DNA of 64,000 bases from Acinetobacter sp. NIPH 2699. GTDB taxonomy: Bacteria; Pseudomonadota; Gammaproteobacteria; Pseudomonadales; Moraxellaceae. The notes under the pieces are model-generated. The model had not been told where the DNA came from. It made no database searches and saw only the letters and a program-made list of their open reading frames with translations. Positions 9,234 to 18,845 of the stretch are shown here, piece by piece. The position numbers and the translations under genes were made by a program. The DNA lies in assembly GCF_022549355.1 (NCBI RefSeq), contig NZ_JAKZGL010000001.1, forward strand, positions 62,001-126,000, in the 5' to 3' direction. The stretch's first letter is position 1; every line of letters starts with the position of its first letter.

Positions 9234-10166
9234 TCAATTTTCTTCTTCCACAAATTGTTGTCTATATTGTTTAGGGGATAATTCAAAGGTTCTTTTAAAT
9301 GCTTGGCTAAAGGCAGTTTCAGAAGAATATCCTACTTTATTCGCAATTTGTTGAATCGAATAACTGCTTTTGCGTAGATATTGGCTGGCTAAACGCATCC
9401 GATGTTGTTGTAAATAGGCAAGTGGTGATTCACCGATGACTTCATGAAATAAACTGGCAAACTTTGAGCGTGACATGCAGCATTGTTCTGCCAATAATTC
9501 GACTGTCCAAGCATCTTCAGGATGGTTATGAATCGCAGCCAAACTATTACTGAGTTCAGGATGATTGAGAGCGCTGAGCCAACCATGTTGTGTCGATATT
9601 TGCTGGATATGATCACGGATACATTTGATTAATAAAATATTAACCAAGTGGTCAATAATAATGTCTCGACCTGCCTGAATATTCTGGGTTTCTAATGCAA
9701 GAAAATGCAATCCTATTTGTAACCATTCAGGGGCAGTCGCATCACCTTTTTGTAGATGAATTAATGGTGGAAGAGCTTGAACAAAGGGGCGTGCCATGAT
9801 GGTGTCGATTTGACAGCGTATGGTTAAAATTAGATTTTTATTTGAAGACTCTGTACCAAACTCTAAGGCATCCTCTTTGTGGCCATCGAAGAATTTTGAA
9901 ATATCAATCGCATCAACGAGTTTGGTAATTGCATTGTCTGCACCAATATGTGCTTTTCCTGAAGGTATAAGCACAATTTCACCAGCATGAGCAGTTAAGC
10001 TGTTCTGAGCATCAATTTGAATATAAACCGAACCGACCAAAACAATATGTACAATCAATGCCGTTTGATCTTGGCAAAAAAAACTCCATTCTCCTTGAGT
10101 TTTCAAGTAGATATATTCAGTGTGATTTAAATGAATATCAGCAAAAATTTTACTTAGGGCATCCAT
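9234..10166 (-). CDS. alkR: AraC-family regulator, AlkR-like
   Basis: 310 aa. It has an N-terminal cupin-type effector domain (AGEIVLIPSGKAHIG at about residues 60-75) and a C-terminal AraC double helix-turn-helix (from VELLAEQCCMSRSKFASLFH to IANKVGYSSETAFSQAFK). It is divergent from the alkane hydroxylase gene. In A. baylyi the AraC-type AlkR, encoded divergently from alkM, activates alkM in response to alkanes; the same role is inferred here from family and position. Its upstream region carries a 20-bp element shared with the hydrolase promoter near 56.9 kb. The specific inducer cannot be read from sequence. Confidence 0.85.
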   Translation of the reverse strand: MDALSKIFADIHLNHTEYIYLKTQGEWSFFCQDQTALIVHIVLVGSVYIQIDAQNSLTAHAGEIVLIPSGKAHIGADNAITKLVDAIDISKFFDGHKEDALEFGTESSNKNLILTIRCQIDTIMARPFVQALPPLIHLQKGDATAPEWLQIGLHFLALETQNIQAGRDIIIDHLVNILLIKCIRDHIQQISTQHGWLSALNHPELSNSLAAIHNHPEDAWTVELLAEQCCMSRSKFASLFHEVIGESPLAYLQQHRMRLASQYLRKSSYSIQQIANKVGYSSETAFSQAFKRTFELSPKQYRQQFVEEEN

Positions 10167-10365
10167 ATGATTTTTTACATGATGTAGTTATTCTTAAATT
10201 ATAGAGCGCTATGGAGATAACTCAATACGTGTTTATGTGCTTATAGGACAAAAACAGGCAGAAATATGCCAAAGACTTTAACATAGGTTTTTTGGACGCT
10301 TGCAACTGTCATCTAATACATTTTCCTAGAAAATATAAGTATATAGAAAAGACATGGAAAAGATG
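10167..10365. promoter_or_regulatory. Divergent alkR/alkM control region
   Basis: About 200 bp between the divergent starts, AT-rich. It contains ATGTGCTTATAGGACAAAA plus one more A (20 bp, 10235-10254). The same 20 bases recur at 56943-56962 upstream of another minus-strand gene. A second, looser GGAC element lies in TTTTTTGGACGC (about 10289-10300). AraC-family activators usually bind paired direct repeats, so these are candidate operator half-sites. No convincing sigma-70 promoter for alkM stands out, as expected for an activator-dependent promoter. Confidence 0.5.
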
Positions 10366-11610
10366 ATGAATGCGCCAGTAAATGTTGAGCAAGAACTTAC
10401 GCCAGTAAGCATTCCAAAATCAAAGACAGCGTTGGATCGTAAACGTTACTTATGGGCTATTAGTCCAGCTTTACCTGCCATTGGAATTGGAATCTTAGCA
10501 GGTTATCAATTTGCACCTCGTCCGTTGAAGAAAGTCTTTGCATTGGGTGGGCCGATTGTTCTTCATATTGTCATCCCAGCAATTGATACAATCATTGGGA
10601 AAGATGCAAATAATCCAACTGAAGAAGATATTAAGCTTTTAGAAAAAGACCCATACTACGCTCGTTTAGTAAAAAGCTTTATTCCGCTACAGTATGCAGC
10701 AAATATTTACGCCTGTTATTTAACCAGCAGAAAAGAAACATCATTCATTGATAAAATCTTACTTGGTGTTTCAATGGGTGCGGTCAATGGGATTGCGATT
10801 AATACTGCACATGAATTGAGCCACAAATCTGATCGTATTGATCACATTTTGTCACATTTGGCTTTGGTACCATCAGGTTATAACCATTTCCGTATTGAGC
10901 ATCCATACGGACACCATAAACGTGCTGCGACTCCAGAAGATCCTGCATCTTCGCAAATGGGTGAAACATTTTATGAGTTTTGGCCACGTACCGTTTTTGG
11001 TTCATTTAAATCAGCGATTGAGATTGAAACCACACGTTTAAAACGTAAGGGTAAAGAGTTTTGGTCTAAGGATAATGAGCTGTTGCAAGGCTGGAGCATG
11101 ACCGCTGCATTTCATGCGTCTATGATTGGCATTTTTGGTAAGGGTGTGACTCCTTATCTCATTTCTCAAGCATTTTATAGCATTACGCTATTTGAAATTA
11201 TTAACTATATTGAACATTATGGTTTAAAACGTCAGAAGAAGGCGGATGGCAAATATGAACGTACCATGCCAGAACATAGCTGGAACAATAACAATATTGT
11301 GACCAACTTATTCCTGTATCAGTTGCAACGTCACTCTGACCATCATGCTTATCCGACACGCCCATTCCAAGCATTACGTCATTTTGATGAAGCACCAGAA
11401 TTGCCAAGTGGTTATGCAAGCATGTTACTTCCTGCATTAATTCCACCATTATGGGCTAAAATGATGGATAAGCGAGTATTTGATCACTACAAAGGTGACT
11501 TAAATAAAGCCAATATCTATCCAAAACGTCGTGCTAAAATTTTCAAAAAATTTGGTGTCGTAGATCAGTCTTTAGAACAGGCATCAATTGAAGTTGCGGT
11601 TACAGACTAA
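10366..11610 (+). CDS. alkM: Alkane 1-monooxygenase (integral-membrane alkane hydroxylase)
   Basis: 414 aa if it starts at MNAPVN, which matches the N-terminus I recall for A. baylyi AlkM; in-frame ATGs at 10354 and 10363 are alternatives. The di-iron histidine boxes are all present: HELSH (149-153), EHPYGHH (178-184) and RHSDHH (322-327). The added AlkB-type box NYIEHYG is near residue 282. Hydrophobic segments place it in the inner membrane. It hydroxylates terminal carbons of n-alkanes, with electrons from a rubredoxin system that is not encoded here. It is transcribed divergently from its likely activator. Confidence 0.95.
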   Translation: MNAPVNVEQELTPVSIPKSKTALDRKRYLWAISPALPAIGIGILAGYQFAPRPLKKVFALGGPIVLHIVIPAIDTIIGKDANNPTEEDIKLLEKDPYYARLVKSFIPLQYAANIYACYLTSRKETSFIDKILLGVSMGAVNGIAINTAHELSHKSDRIDHILSHLALVPSGYNHFRIEHPYGHHKRAATPEDPASSQMGETFYEFWPRTVFGSFKSAIEIETTRLKRKGKEFWSKDNELLQGWSMTAAFHASMIGIFGKGVTPYLISQAFYSITLFEIINYIEHYGLKRQKKADGKYERTMPEHSWNNNNIVTNLFLYQLQRHSDHHAYPTRPFQALRHFDEAPELPSGYASMLLPALIPPLWAKMMDKRVFDHYKGDLNKANIYPKRRAKIFKKFGVVDQSLEQASIEVAVTD

Positions 11611-11631
11611 ATTTAAGTCTCCAAAAACTAG

Positions 11632-11664
11632 AGGCACTGATCAGTAATGATTGGTGCTTTTTTA
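11632..11664 (+). terminator. Terminator after alkM
   Basis: Imperfect inverted repeat GGCACTGATCA / TGATTGGTGC with a short loop, followed by seven T residues, about 20 bp past the alkM stop. Confidence 0.7.
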
Positions 11665-11768
11665 TTTTCTTGTATTAAAAAAATAAAAAAGAACTGATTT
11701 TAATTACGCTTACTGTATACCTATAACGTAGAACTAAAAAATCTTGTAATAGATTTCAAGAGGCTGAA

Positions 11769-13121
11769 ATGACAAAACATTATGATTATATTGTGATCGG
11801 TGGTGGCAGTGGTGGTATTGCATCGGTTAATCGAGCAGCCATGTATGGTAAAAAATGTGCCTTGATTGAACAGGGCGAAATAGGTGGGACTTGTGTCAAT
11901 GTGGGGTGTGTACCTAAAAAAGTCATGTGGTATGCCGCACAAGTGGCAGAAACTATTCAAAAATATGCAACTGACTATGGCTTCAATAACAAACTAGAGT
12001 CATTTGACTGGCAGACTTTAATTAAGAATAGGCAAGCTTATATCGAGCGGATTCATCAATCTTATCAAAATAGCCTAAGTAAGAATCAAGTTGATATAAT
12101 TCAGGGTGTTGCTGGTTTTATCAATAAAAATACTATTGAAGTCAATGCTGAGCGCTATACAGCGGAACATATTTTAATTGCAACAGGGACACAGCCAGCC
12201 TTACCTGATCTTGAAGGTGTCGAACATGGTATAGATTCAAATGGTTTTTTTGAGTTAACAGCTTTACCGAAAAGAACCGCTGTCATCGGTTCTGGCTATA
12301 TTGCTGTGGAGCTCGCAGGTGTTTTAAAGGTTCTCGGTTCTCAGGTCGGACTATTTATCCGGAAAGATTTACCAGTGCGTCGTTTTGATCAGTTTGTTAG
12401 TGAGACTTTACTCGAAGTGATGCAAACTGATGGAATTATTGTACATACCCAAGCTGTACCAAAAAAAGTAACTAAAAATGCAGATGGTTCAATTGTTTTA
12501 CATTTAGAAAATGGTGCTGAACATACTGTAGATTGCTTAATATGGGCAACAGGACGAGAACCGAATACAGAGAGCTTGAATCTTGATCAAGCCAATATTC
12601 AGTTAGATAAGCGAGGTTATATCGAAGTTGATCAATATCAGAATACCTCACAAAAAGGCATTTATGCGGTTGGAGATATTATAGGCAAGATGGAACTCAC
12701 ACCTGTTGCTGTTGCTGCGGGTCGTCGATTGTCAGAAAGATTATTTAATCATAAACCAGAAGAGTATCTCGACTATGAAAATATTCCAACAGTGGTCTTT
12801 AGTCATCCGCCAATCGGAACTGTAGGTTTAACAGAACAGCAAGCCATAGAAAAATATGGCAAACAATCTGTTAAAACATACAATTCATCTTTTACTTCGA
12901 TGTTTAGTGCAGTTACACAGCATAGACAACCCACCAAAATGAAACTGGTTTGTGTGGGGGATGATGAGAAAATTGTCGGGATTCATGGGATTGGTTTTGG
13001 TATGGATGAGATTCTTCAAGGCTTTGCAGTTGCATTAAAAATGGGTGCAACCAAGCAAGATTTTGATGATACCGTTGCCATTCATCCCACCTCGGCGGAA
13101 GAATTTGTAACGATGAGATAG
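11769..13121 (+). CDS. gor: Glutathione-disulfide reductase
   Basis: 450 aa flavoprotein of the class I pyridine nucleotide-disulfide oxidoreductases. The FAD loop is GGGSGG near residue 12. The redox-active cysteine pair is in [13 protein letters not shown] (about residues 40-52). The NADPH domain has [11 protein letters not shown]. The C-terminal dimer domain ends with the active His-Glu pair in AIHPTSAEE. It regenerates reduced glutathione. The [12 protein letters not shown] form is typical of glutathione reductases rather than dihydrolipoamide dehydrogenases. It appears monocistronic, with a good ribosome site (AAGAGG) before the ATG. Confidence 0.93.
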   Translation: MTKHYDYIVIGGGSGGIASVNRAAMYGKKCALIEQGEIGGTCVNVGCVPKKVMWYAAQVAETIQKYATDYGFNNKLESFDWQTLIKNRQAYIERIHQSYQNSLSKNQVDIIQGVAGFINKNTIEVNAERYTAEHILIATGTQPALPDLEGVEHGIDSNGFFELTALPKRTAVIGSGYIAVELAGVLKVLGSQVGLFIRKDLPVRRFDQFVSETLLEVMQTDGIIVHTQAVPKKVTKNADGSIVLHLENGAEHTVDCLIWATGREPNTESLNLDQANIQLDKRGYIEVDQYQNTSQKGIYAVGDIIGKMELTPVAVAAGRRLSERLFNHKPEEYLDYENIPTVVFSHPPIGTVGLTEQQAIEKYGKQSVKTYNSSFTSMFSAVTQHRQPTKMKLVCVGDDEKIVGIHGIGFGMDEILQGFAVALKMGATKQDFDDTVAIHPTSAEEFVTMR

Positions 13122-13150
13122 GTGATAATGACCTAATTATTGATAGGGCT

Positions 13151-13195
13151 AAATCTAGTTTAATTTACGATAGAATCCTAGATTAAACTAGATTT
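13151..13195. terminator. Long AT-rich hairpin between gor and the ACAD operon
   Basis: Perfect 14-bp arms AAATCTAGTTTAAT and ATTAAACTAGATTT enclose a 17-nt loop. It sits between convergent transcripts, so a bidirectional termination or mRNA-end role is plausible. It lacks the GC-rich stem and long T tract of a textbook terminator. Confidence 0.45.
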
Positions 13196-13258
13196 AAAAA
13201 TAAATGATTAAAAAAAGATCCGAAAGCCTTTTCTAATCGAATTTTTATCAAACAGAAA

Positions 13259-14461
13259 TTATTTCAATTCACTTGATGATTTACCCAATTCACGACGGGC
13301 AATGATTAACTGCTGAATCTGCTGAGTACCCTCAAAAATATCTAGAATTTTTGAATCACGTGCCCATTTTTCCAATAACTCATCCTCACCATAACCAACA
13401 CTTGCGGCCAGCTCGACACATTTTAGGGTAATTTCATTGCCCACACGTCCAGCTTTTGCCTTAGCAATCGAAGCTTCTTTAGAGTTTGGCTTTTTATTGT
13501 CGGCCATCCAACAAGCTTTTAACGTGAGCAAACGAGCAGCTTCCCATTCCGCTTCCATACGATAAATTTGGGCAGCTAAATTTGAGGTTTGGAGATATGG
13601 CGTTTTATAGTCAGCATCAAGTTGATCTTTAAAAATCTCTTTGATGCGTTCTAAAGAGGCTTTAGCACAACCAATTGCCATCGCAGCGACTAATGGGCGT
13701 GTATTGTCAAAGGTTTCCATCACCCCAGCAAAACCTTTAGCCACATCAATCTCAGGATTGCCCAATAAATTGGCAGCAGGAACACGACAGTCAATAAAAC
13801 TGATTACTGCGGTATCTGATGCTTTGATCCCCAACTTATGCTCTAAACGCTCCACCTTCATCCCTGCAGTACCTTTGGGAACGACAAAGGACTTAATCGC
13901 AGCGCGACCAAGTTTTTTATCCAAAGTCGCCCAAACGACAACGGAGTCGGCACGTTCACCTGAGGTCACAAAGATTTTTTCGCCATTGAGGATGTAATCC
14001 TCGCCATCTTTGGTTGCAGTGGTACGAATGGCTGCCGAGTCTGAACCACAACCTGGTTCAGTAATTGCCATAGCTGCCCAAGTATTTTTGAAGCGTTCAA
14101 GCTGCTCATCATTGGCAACAGCAGCGATGGCTGAGTTACCTAAGCCCTGACGTGGCATACTGAGTAATAAACCTGTATCGCCATAACACATTTCAATGAC
14201 ACCAAGCGCAGTTGACATGTTATTGCCGTTTTTATTACCCGTTTCAACTTCACCGCGTTTTTTACCAACAGCCGCGCCTGCATTAATACCTTCGCCACCT
14301 TCATTCATCCCATCAAGTAAAGAAGCCAACATGTCGAGCTCTTTGGGATAGGCATGTTCCGCTTTGTCATATTTACGAGAGATAGGACGCAATACATTCA
14401 GAGCAACTTCATGTGCTTGATCGACCATCATTTTGAATTTTTTAGGATTTTGTAAATTCAT
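13259..14461 (-). CDS. Acyl-CoA dehydrogenase, catalytic-type
   Basis: 400 aa acyl-CoA dehydrogenase family protein. The FAD/substrate segment MAITEPGCGSDSAAIRTTA is near residue 132, and the catalytic glutamate motif IFEGTQQIQQ is near residue 380. It oxidises an acyl-CoA to the 2-enoyl-CoA, passing electrons to ETF. It is the second gene of a two-gene operon, 22 bp after the upstream ACAD-like gene. A Gly- and Asn-rich insertion (around residues 55-85) near the helical N-terminal domain is unusual. The substrate is unknown; nearness to alkM suggests, but does not show, a role in alkane or fatty-acid breakdown. Confidence 0.88.
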   Translation of the reverse strand: MNLQNPKKFKMMVDQAHEVALNVLRPISRKYDKAEHAYPKELDMLASLLDGMNEGGEGINAGAAVGKKRGEVETGNKNGNNMSTALGVIEMCYGDTGLLLSMPRQGLGNSAIAAVANDEQLERFKNTWAAMAITEPGCGSDSAAIRTTATKDGEDYILNGEKIFVTSGERADSVVVWATLDKKLGRAAIKSFVVPKGTAGMKVERLEHKLGIKASDTAVISFIDCRVPAANLLGNPEIDVAKGFAGVMETFDNTRPLVAAMAIGCAKASLERIKEIFKDQLDADYKTPYLQTSNLAAQIYRMEAEWEAARLLTLKACWMADNKKPNSKEASIAKAKAGRVGNEITLKCVELAASVGYGEDELLEKWARDSKILDIFEGTQQIQQLIIARRELGKSSSELK

Positions 14462-14483
14462 TGTATTATCCTCAGGTCGTTAA

Positions 14484-15779
14484 TTAAGCGTGTAAGCCAG
14501 AATGCAAGATTGCAGTTGCACGAAGATCACGATACCAGCGTTCAACTGGATGTTCTTTGGTAAAGCCATGTCCACCTACGATTTGTACACCATCTGTACC
14601 GATCTTCATTGATTTTTCAGCACAAAGTAAACGCGCCAAATATGCTTCACGATGGAATGGTTGACCTGCTTCTGCCAAGCTTGCAGCATTGAGTACTAAC
14701 ATCCGCATTGCATCAATTTCAATCGCCATATCAGCGATCATGAAGGCAACACTTTGACGATGTGAGATCGGCTCACCAAAAGCAGTACGCTCATTGGCGT
14801 ATTTGATACAGTAGCTTTTGATTGCGTCACAAGTACCAACTGTCATTGCACACCACATCAGGTTGCCTAGATCAACAAATGCAGTATAGTCAAAATCTGC
14901 ATCGCCTAAACGTAAAGCAGGGGTCTGATTAAATCGTAATGTTGTTGTCTCAGCAGCTTTTAATCCCATGGCAGGACTGGCTTTAATTGAAATGCTTTCA
15001 TTCGATTGCACAATGAAAATATCGGGTTGACCATTGAGTTCTGCACTAACCAGGAATACATCAGCAATATCACCTAATACAACGAGTGTTTTTTCACCAT
15101 TAATGAGGAATTGACCGTTATTTTCAGTTGCTTTGGTTTTTAACTGATATGGATTAAATGCAGGGGTTGCTTCTTGGAATGCAAAAGTTGCAGTTACATC
15201 GGTGTCTTCTGCAAAGCATGGTAAATACATACTCTGAACTTGGGTTGAACCCCAACGTGTAATTGCATTAATCACGCTAAATGTACTGAGTAACCCAGCA
15301 GTTAAACTGAAATCACCTTTAGCTAAGCTTTCAGCAATCAGAACATTGCTGACAATATTTTGTTCCGCAGCAACACCGCCTAGAGCTTCAGGTAATGCAT
15401 AGTAGTTTAGACCTAGATCAACTAAATGTTGCCAAAGCTCTTGTGGAAACTGAGCATTGTGATCAGCATCATGGGCAAGTGTATACAAAACTTCTTGTGC
15501 AAATTGCGACATTGCATCAGCAGTCATTTGCTGTTCTTCAGTCAAACTAAGATCAAATAAATTCTTATTGACGTGAGTAGGTAAGCGCTGTTTATCGATG
15601 GGTTGAGGTTTAAAAGCTTTCTGTGTTTTTGTAAGTACTTTAAAACCTGTTTTTGAACCTTGATACAATGATTTTTCTACAAATTTTCTTAATTTGAGTT
15701 GATCAAGCACATCGCTTCCTGCAAGTTTTGTGATCAAAGATAGCCCAATACCTTGAGCTTTATTCATCATATTCGACAT
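14484..15779 (-). CDS. Acyl-CoA dehydrogenase-like protein lacking the usual catalytic Glu
   Basis: 431 aa. It starts with about 75 extra residues, rich in Lys and amphipathic, before the ACAD N-terminal helical domain (LSLTEEQQMTADAMSQFAQE). The FAD-contacting segment FGEPISHRQSVAFMIADM and IVGGHGFTKEHPVERWYRDL are present. Where family members have the EGT(S/T)xxI motif with the catalytic base, this protein ends RATAILHSGLHA, without that glutamate. It precedes the catalytic-type ACAD gene in the same operon. A partner-subunit role in a heteromeric dehydrogenase is my inference; an independent enzyme with a relocated base is the alternative. Confidence 0.82.
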   Translation of the reverse strand: MSNMMNKAQGIGLSLITKLAGSDVLDQLKLRKFVEKSLYQGSKTGFKVLTKTQKAFKPQPIDKQRLPTHVNKNLFDLSLTEEQQMTADAMSQFAQEVLYTLAHDADHNAQFPQELWQHLVDLGLNYYALPEALGGVAAEQNIVSNVLIAESLAKGDFSLTAGLLSTFSVINAITRWGSTQVQSMYLPCFAEDTDVTATFAFQEATPAFNPYQLKTKATENNGQFLINGEKTLVVLGDIADVFLVSAELNGQPDIFIVQSNESISIKASPAMGLKAAETTTLRFNQTPALRLGDADFDYTAFVDLGNLMWCAMTVGTCDAIKSYCIKYANERTAFGEPISHRQSVAFMIADMAIEIDAMRMLVLNAASLAEAGQPFHREAYLARLLCAEKSMKIGTDGVQIVGGHGFTKEHPVERWYRDLRATAILHSGLHA

Positions 15780-16007
15780 GATTTTATCCTAGAGGATGAT
15801 TGTGATTTTATGCTGACATGTTCGTGTGATAAAGACTATGTCTTCTTTGACCTGTTGATTGGATATAGATAAAGGGTTGTTTATCAGTTGTATTAATAAT
15901 ATCTAATTGTTTTTTAATGAATTAATTAAAATATAAAAAAATTGATCTAAAAAAAATTGACCAAACTGACAAATCAGATTGGTCAAAATGACTTTTATGA
16001 GGATGAG

Positions 16008-17381
16008 TTACGCAAACTGACGAATCATTTTACGAACATTGGTCTTCGCTTCAATCACGGTCATAAATGTATAAGCACCGATAAATTTACGGCTAATAAA
16101 CATAAACTCTTTCGGTGGAACAGAGAAATAGCGTGAAGCCATCGACTGAGCCGCTTGTTGCATAACACGACTATGAAGCTGGCTTTTTTTCCAGTCATAG
16201 CGATCCTGTTCATCCATAACACCAACAGGCATATTTGGATTATTACTTGGACAGCTAAATGCTTCCGTCGCAACAAGAAAGACATCTGCCATGCCTGGTT
16301 TAATACTTTCAGGCATGCCATCAAAGAATTCATAGCCAGTCATGGCTTTGACCATTGCATTTTTGTCATGCTCATAACCTGCTTGAATTAGATTACGTGC
16401 CACAGAAAGCAAATTGTCATCAAATTGGCGAATTGCACCAAAATCAAGTAAAACGATCTTATCTCTTACATCATCACCATTGCCTAAACGAACCAAATAA
16501 TTACCAAAATTTGGATCAGTCTGCATTTCACCCCATTCGAACAGTTCACGTACAGCAATTTCTAGAGACGCTTCACCTAGTTGGTTTCTACGTTCTTGAG
16601 GTAGAGAGAGCATAACAGGGCTGTTAATAGGCACGCCACGCTCAAACGTCATACAGAGCACTTTTTCAGCACAAAAATCATTTACGATTTGAGGAACGAT
16701 GTAACGAGGATCTTCTTTTAAACGCGCAGCAAAACGACGAGTGGTCGCCGCTTCGATGCCATAATTTACCTCACGATGCATCATTTCACGAACTTCATCG
16801 AACCATTGATCAAATTCGCGTGTTTGCGGCACCATGCGAGTCAGTTTTAACATGTTTTTAAACAGGTTCATGTCTGAATCAATTGCTTCAGCAACACCTG
16901 GATATTGAATTTTTAAAACCAGCTCTAAACCATCAGATTTACGTGTAGCGCGATGTACTTGTGCAAGTGAAGCGGTTCCGATCGGCTCATGGTCAATGGT
17001 CAGATCATCTAATTTCGAACCTAATTGTTCTTGTAAATGTACTTTAATCGCTGGCCAAGCTAACGCTACCGTTTGGTTGTTAAGCGTATTCAATGCTTGC
17101 GTGATTTCTTCAGGTAAAAAATGTTCGCCATACAACGCCATCATTTGTCCAATCTTAACGATTGAACCTTTGAGCTTACCAATTTCTGCGACGAGGTAAT
17201 TGGCTTGATCACTCATGGCTTTTTTACGTTTTTTCTCTTTTTCTTGTTCATTGGAAAACATAGAAGTCGCGTTAGCTGTTGCCCAACGTGTGCCAGCAAG
17301 TAAAGAAGCTTTTGCGATCGATAAGCGACGATCCACAGACGAGGTTTTCAGGTTCTTAAGCTTATCGTTCTGATCGGACAT
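16008..17381 (-). CDS. ABC1/UbiB-family protein kinase-like (AarF domain)
   Basis: 457 aa. It has the ABC1 hallmarks: the KxGQ motif (SIVKIGQMMALYG) near residue 77, the Ala-rich loop EPIGTASLAQVHRA near residue 137, a VLKIQYPG lysine strand, and LLDFGAIRQF as the DFG-equivalent metal site near residue 315. In relatives these atypical kinases support ubiquinone synthesis or lipid handling at membranes. It lacks the C-terminal transmembrane pair expected of E. coli UbiB and is shorter than UbiB, so it is more likely a second AarF/ADCK-type protein than UbiB itself. It stands alone, with about 190-230 bp on each side. Confidence 0.85.
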   Translation of the reverse strand: MSDQNDKLKNLKTSSVDRRLSIAKASLLAGTRWATANATSMFSNEQEKEKKRKKAMSDQANYLVAEIGKLKGSIVKIGQMMALYGEHFLPEEITQALNTLNNQTVALAWPAIKVHLQEQLGSKLDDLTIDHEPIGTASLAQVHRATRKSDGLELVLKIQYPGVAEAIDSDMNLFKNMLKLTRMVPQTREFDQWFDEVREMMHREVNYGIEAATTRRFAARLKEDPRYIVPQIVNDFCAEKVLCMTFERGVPINSPVMLSLPQERRNQLGEASLEIAVRELFEWGEMQTDPNFGNYLVRLGNGDDVRDKIVLLDFGAIRQFDDNLLSVARNLIQAGYEHDKNAMVKAMTGYEFFDGMPESIKPGMADVFLVATEAFSCPSNNPNMPVGVMDEQDRYDWKKSQLHSRVMQQAAQSMASRYFSVPPKEFMFISRKFIGAYTFMTVIEAKTNVRKMIRQFA

Positions 17382-17573
17382 GAAAGAAAAATCCTATGCT
17401 GAAATCGAAGGGGTGAAGCTGAGAGCTAAATTGTAGTGGATATTACAGCTTTTAAACGTATTAAAATAGTTCAATCGTTTGAATTATCAGTCTAAATTTG
17501 TGAAACAGATCAATAGCACAGAATAGCCTAAGTAAATTACTCACATTTTAATTCACATTGCTATACAAACGTC

Positions 17574-17879
17574 CTAAATTTTAAACTGAATCTTGAGTGT
17601 TGATTTCTGCATCAATGCAACACGGTTAGAATCAATATGCTTAATCAACATTTGTTTGACGTAGCTATGATGAAAACCAAGGGCATGTGCTTTAACAATA
17701 ATGATGCTCGGCAGGGTGAAGAAGAAATATTTAGTGTCTTCTAGCGTCGCATTCTGAAAAATACCTTCTTCAATCAAGGTATCTTTTAGAAATTGCTTTT
17801 CAGCTTGTACAGCAGCAGAAGATTCATCTTCCCAATAATTTTGGCGCATTGCCATTAAATTGTTGTGTTTGTAGCTCAT
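17574..17879 (-). CDS. Small conserved-looking hypothetical protein
   Basis: 101 aa, not recognised. The chain is soluble, begins MSYKHNNLMAMRQNYWEDES, has an acidic helical middle, a hydrophobic stretch (YFFFTLPSIIIVKAHALGF) around residues 50-70, and a basic C-terminus. There is no signal peptide and no metal-binding pattern. It has its own upstream space and is not part of an operon. Codon usage looks like its neighbours. Internal ATGs at residues 9 and 11 leave the exact start open. Confidence 0.6.
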   Translation of the reverse strand: MSYKHNNLMAMRQNYWEDESSAAVQAEKQFLKDTLIEEGIFQNATLEDTKYFFFTLPSIIIVKAHALGFHHSYVKQMLIKHIDSNRVALMQKSTLKIQFKI

Positions 17880-18044
17880 GAGTTGCTGTACCGAATCCTT
17901 TACATTTAAGAAATATATGAGGATGGTGTGAGATTTATCAAGAATAGATTTATGTTTAAAATAGCCTAAGCAAATTTAATCATTTAAATCAAAATGCTAT
18001 ACTAATACCACTTTTAAAATCGAAATAAAGAATACTGAGCCACC

Positions 18045-18512
18045 ATGACACCAGCCTGTAAATTATTGGAAAAAAATAAAATAGCCTTCTCAATTCATGA
18101 ATATGAGCATGACACTAATGCCAAAAGTTTTGGTTTAGAAGCCGCAGAAAAGCTGAATTTAAACGTTGAAGAAGTGTTTAAAACCCTCATGGTTACGGAT
18201 GAAAAGAATTATTTTATTGCGGTGTTACCTGTAAATCATCAGTTGAACCTTAAAAAAGTTGCCACAGCAGTAGGCTGTAAGAAATTACAGATGGCAAATC
18301 CTAAAGATGCAGAACGTTTAACAGGCTATTTAGTGGGTGGAATTAGTCCATTAGGACAAAAGAAACGCTTAAAAACGGTGATTGATGTAACCGCGAATAC
18401 TTTTGATAAGATTTATGTGAGTGGTGGTAAGAGGGGACTGGATATTGGGGTTAATCCACAAGACCTAGCAAAGTTACTTGGCGCAACTTTTAATGATGTT
18501 TTAGATGGCTAA
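18045..18512 (+). CDS. ybaK: Cys-tRNA(Pro)/Cys-tRNA(Cys) deacylase YbaK
   Basis: 155 aa member of the YbaK/ProX editing-domain family. It has the N-terminal [22 protein letters not shown] and the family sequences VFKTLMV and the lysine of KKLQMANP. The C-terminal loop [15 protein letters not shown] and the [10 protein letters not shown] segment are diagnostic. It clears Cys mischarged onto tRNA-Pro by acting in trans in the cytoplasm. Length fits the family, and the gene is monocistronic. Confidence 0.93.
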   Translation: MTPACKLLEKNKIAFSIHEYEHDTNAKSFGLEAAEKLNLNVEEVFKTLMVTDEKNYFIAVLPVNHQLNLKKVATAVGCKKLQMANPKDAERLTGYLVGGISPLGQKKRLKTVIDVTANTFDKIYVSGGKRGLDIGVNPQDLAKLLGATFNDVLDG

Positions 18513-18845
18513 AATGTATAAAAAGGCATTAAGAACCCTAATACCTTATTTATTATAAGATTTTCATATCTATAGAAACTATTAAAAATAAAAAAATTAT
18601 CATTTTATTTGATGAGAAGAATTATTATCTTTTGTATCTAGCTCATGTCATTGCTCAAATAAAGTTATTTCTATTCAACTATTTAAATCATGATTTAACA
18701 AGTTCTATTATTGCATTGAAAATATAAATGATAATGATTATCATTGAATTAATCTTAATCATAACCTCCCTTGTGCTTAAGACGTGTTTCAGGCCTAAAA
18801 CATTTCGAAAAACAAATTAACTCTCTTGAAAGAGGATACAGTCAG
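18513..18845. promoter_or_regulatory. Intergenic region with Fur-controlled promoter of the siderophore operon
   Basis: 333 bp, very AT-rich. No gene is seen. It contains the candidate promoter TTGAAA (18716-18721), a 17-bp spacer and TATCAT (18739-18744). The perfect Fur palindrome described separately overlaps the spacer and the -10. A TTG-initiated frame from 18771 runs into acbA, but AGAGGA at about 18831 and the ATG at 18846 make that the better start, leaving a leader of about 95 nt. Confidence 0.7.
18727..18745. promoter_or_regulatory. Fur box
   Basis: AATGATAATGATTATCATT is a perfect 9-1-9 inverted repeat containing the classic 7-1-7 Fur core TGATAAT-N-ATTATCA without mismatch. It overlaps the -10 of the likely acbA promoter, so iron-loaded Fur should block transcription of the whole siderophore operon. 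Confidence 0.9.

Noticed and set aside
18771..18845. Upstream TTG-initiated extension of the first siderophore synthetase
   Set aside because: ATG at 18846 has AGAGGA upstream, and the extension is not family-like and would shorten the leader after the Fur promoter.
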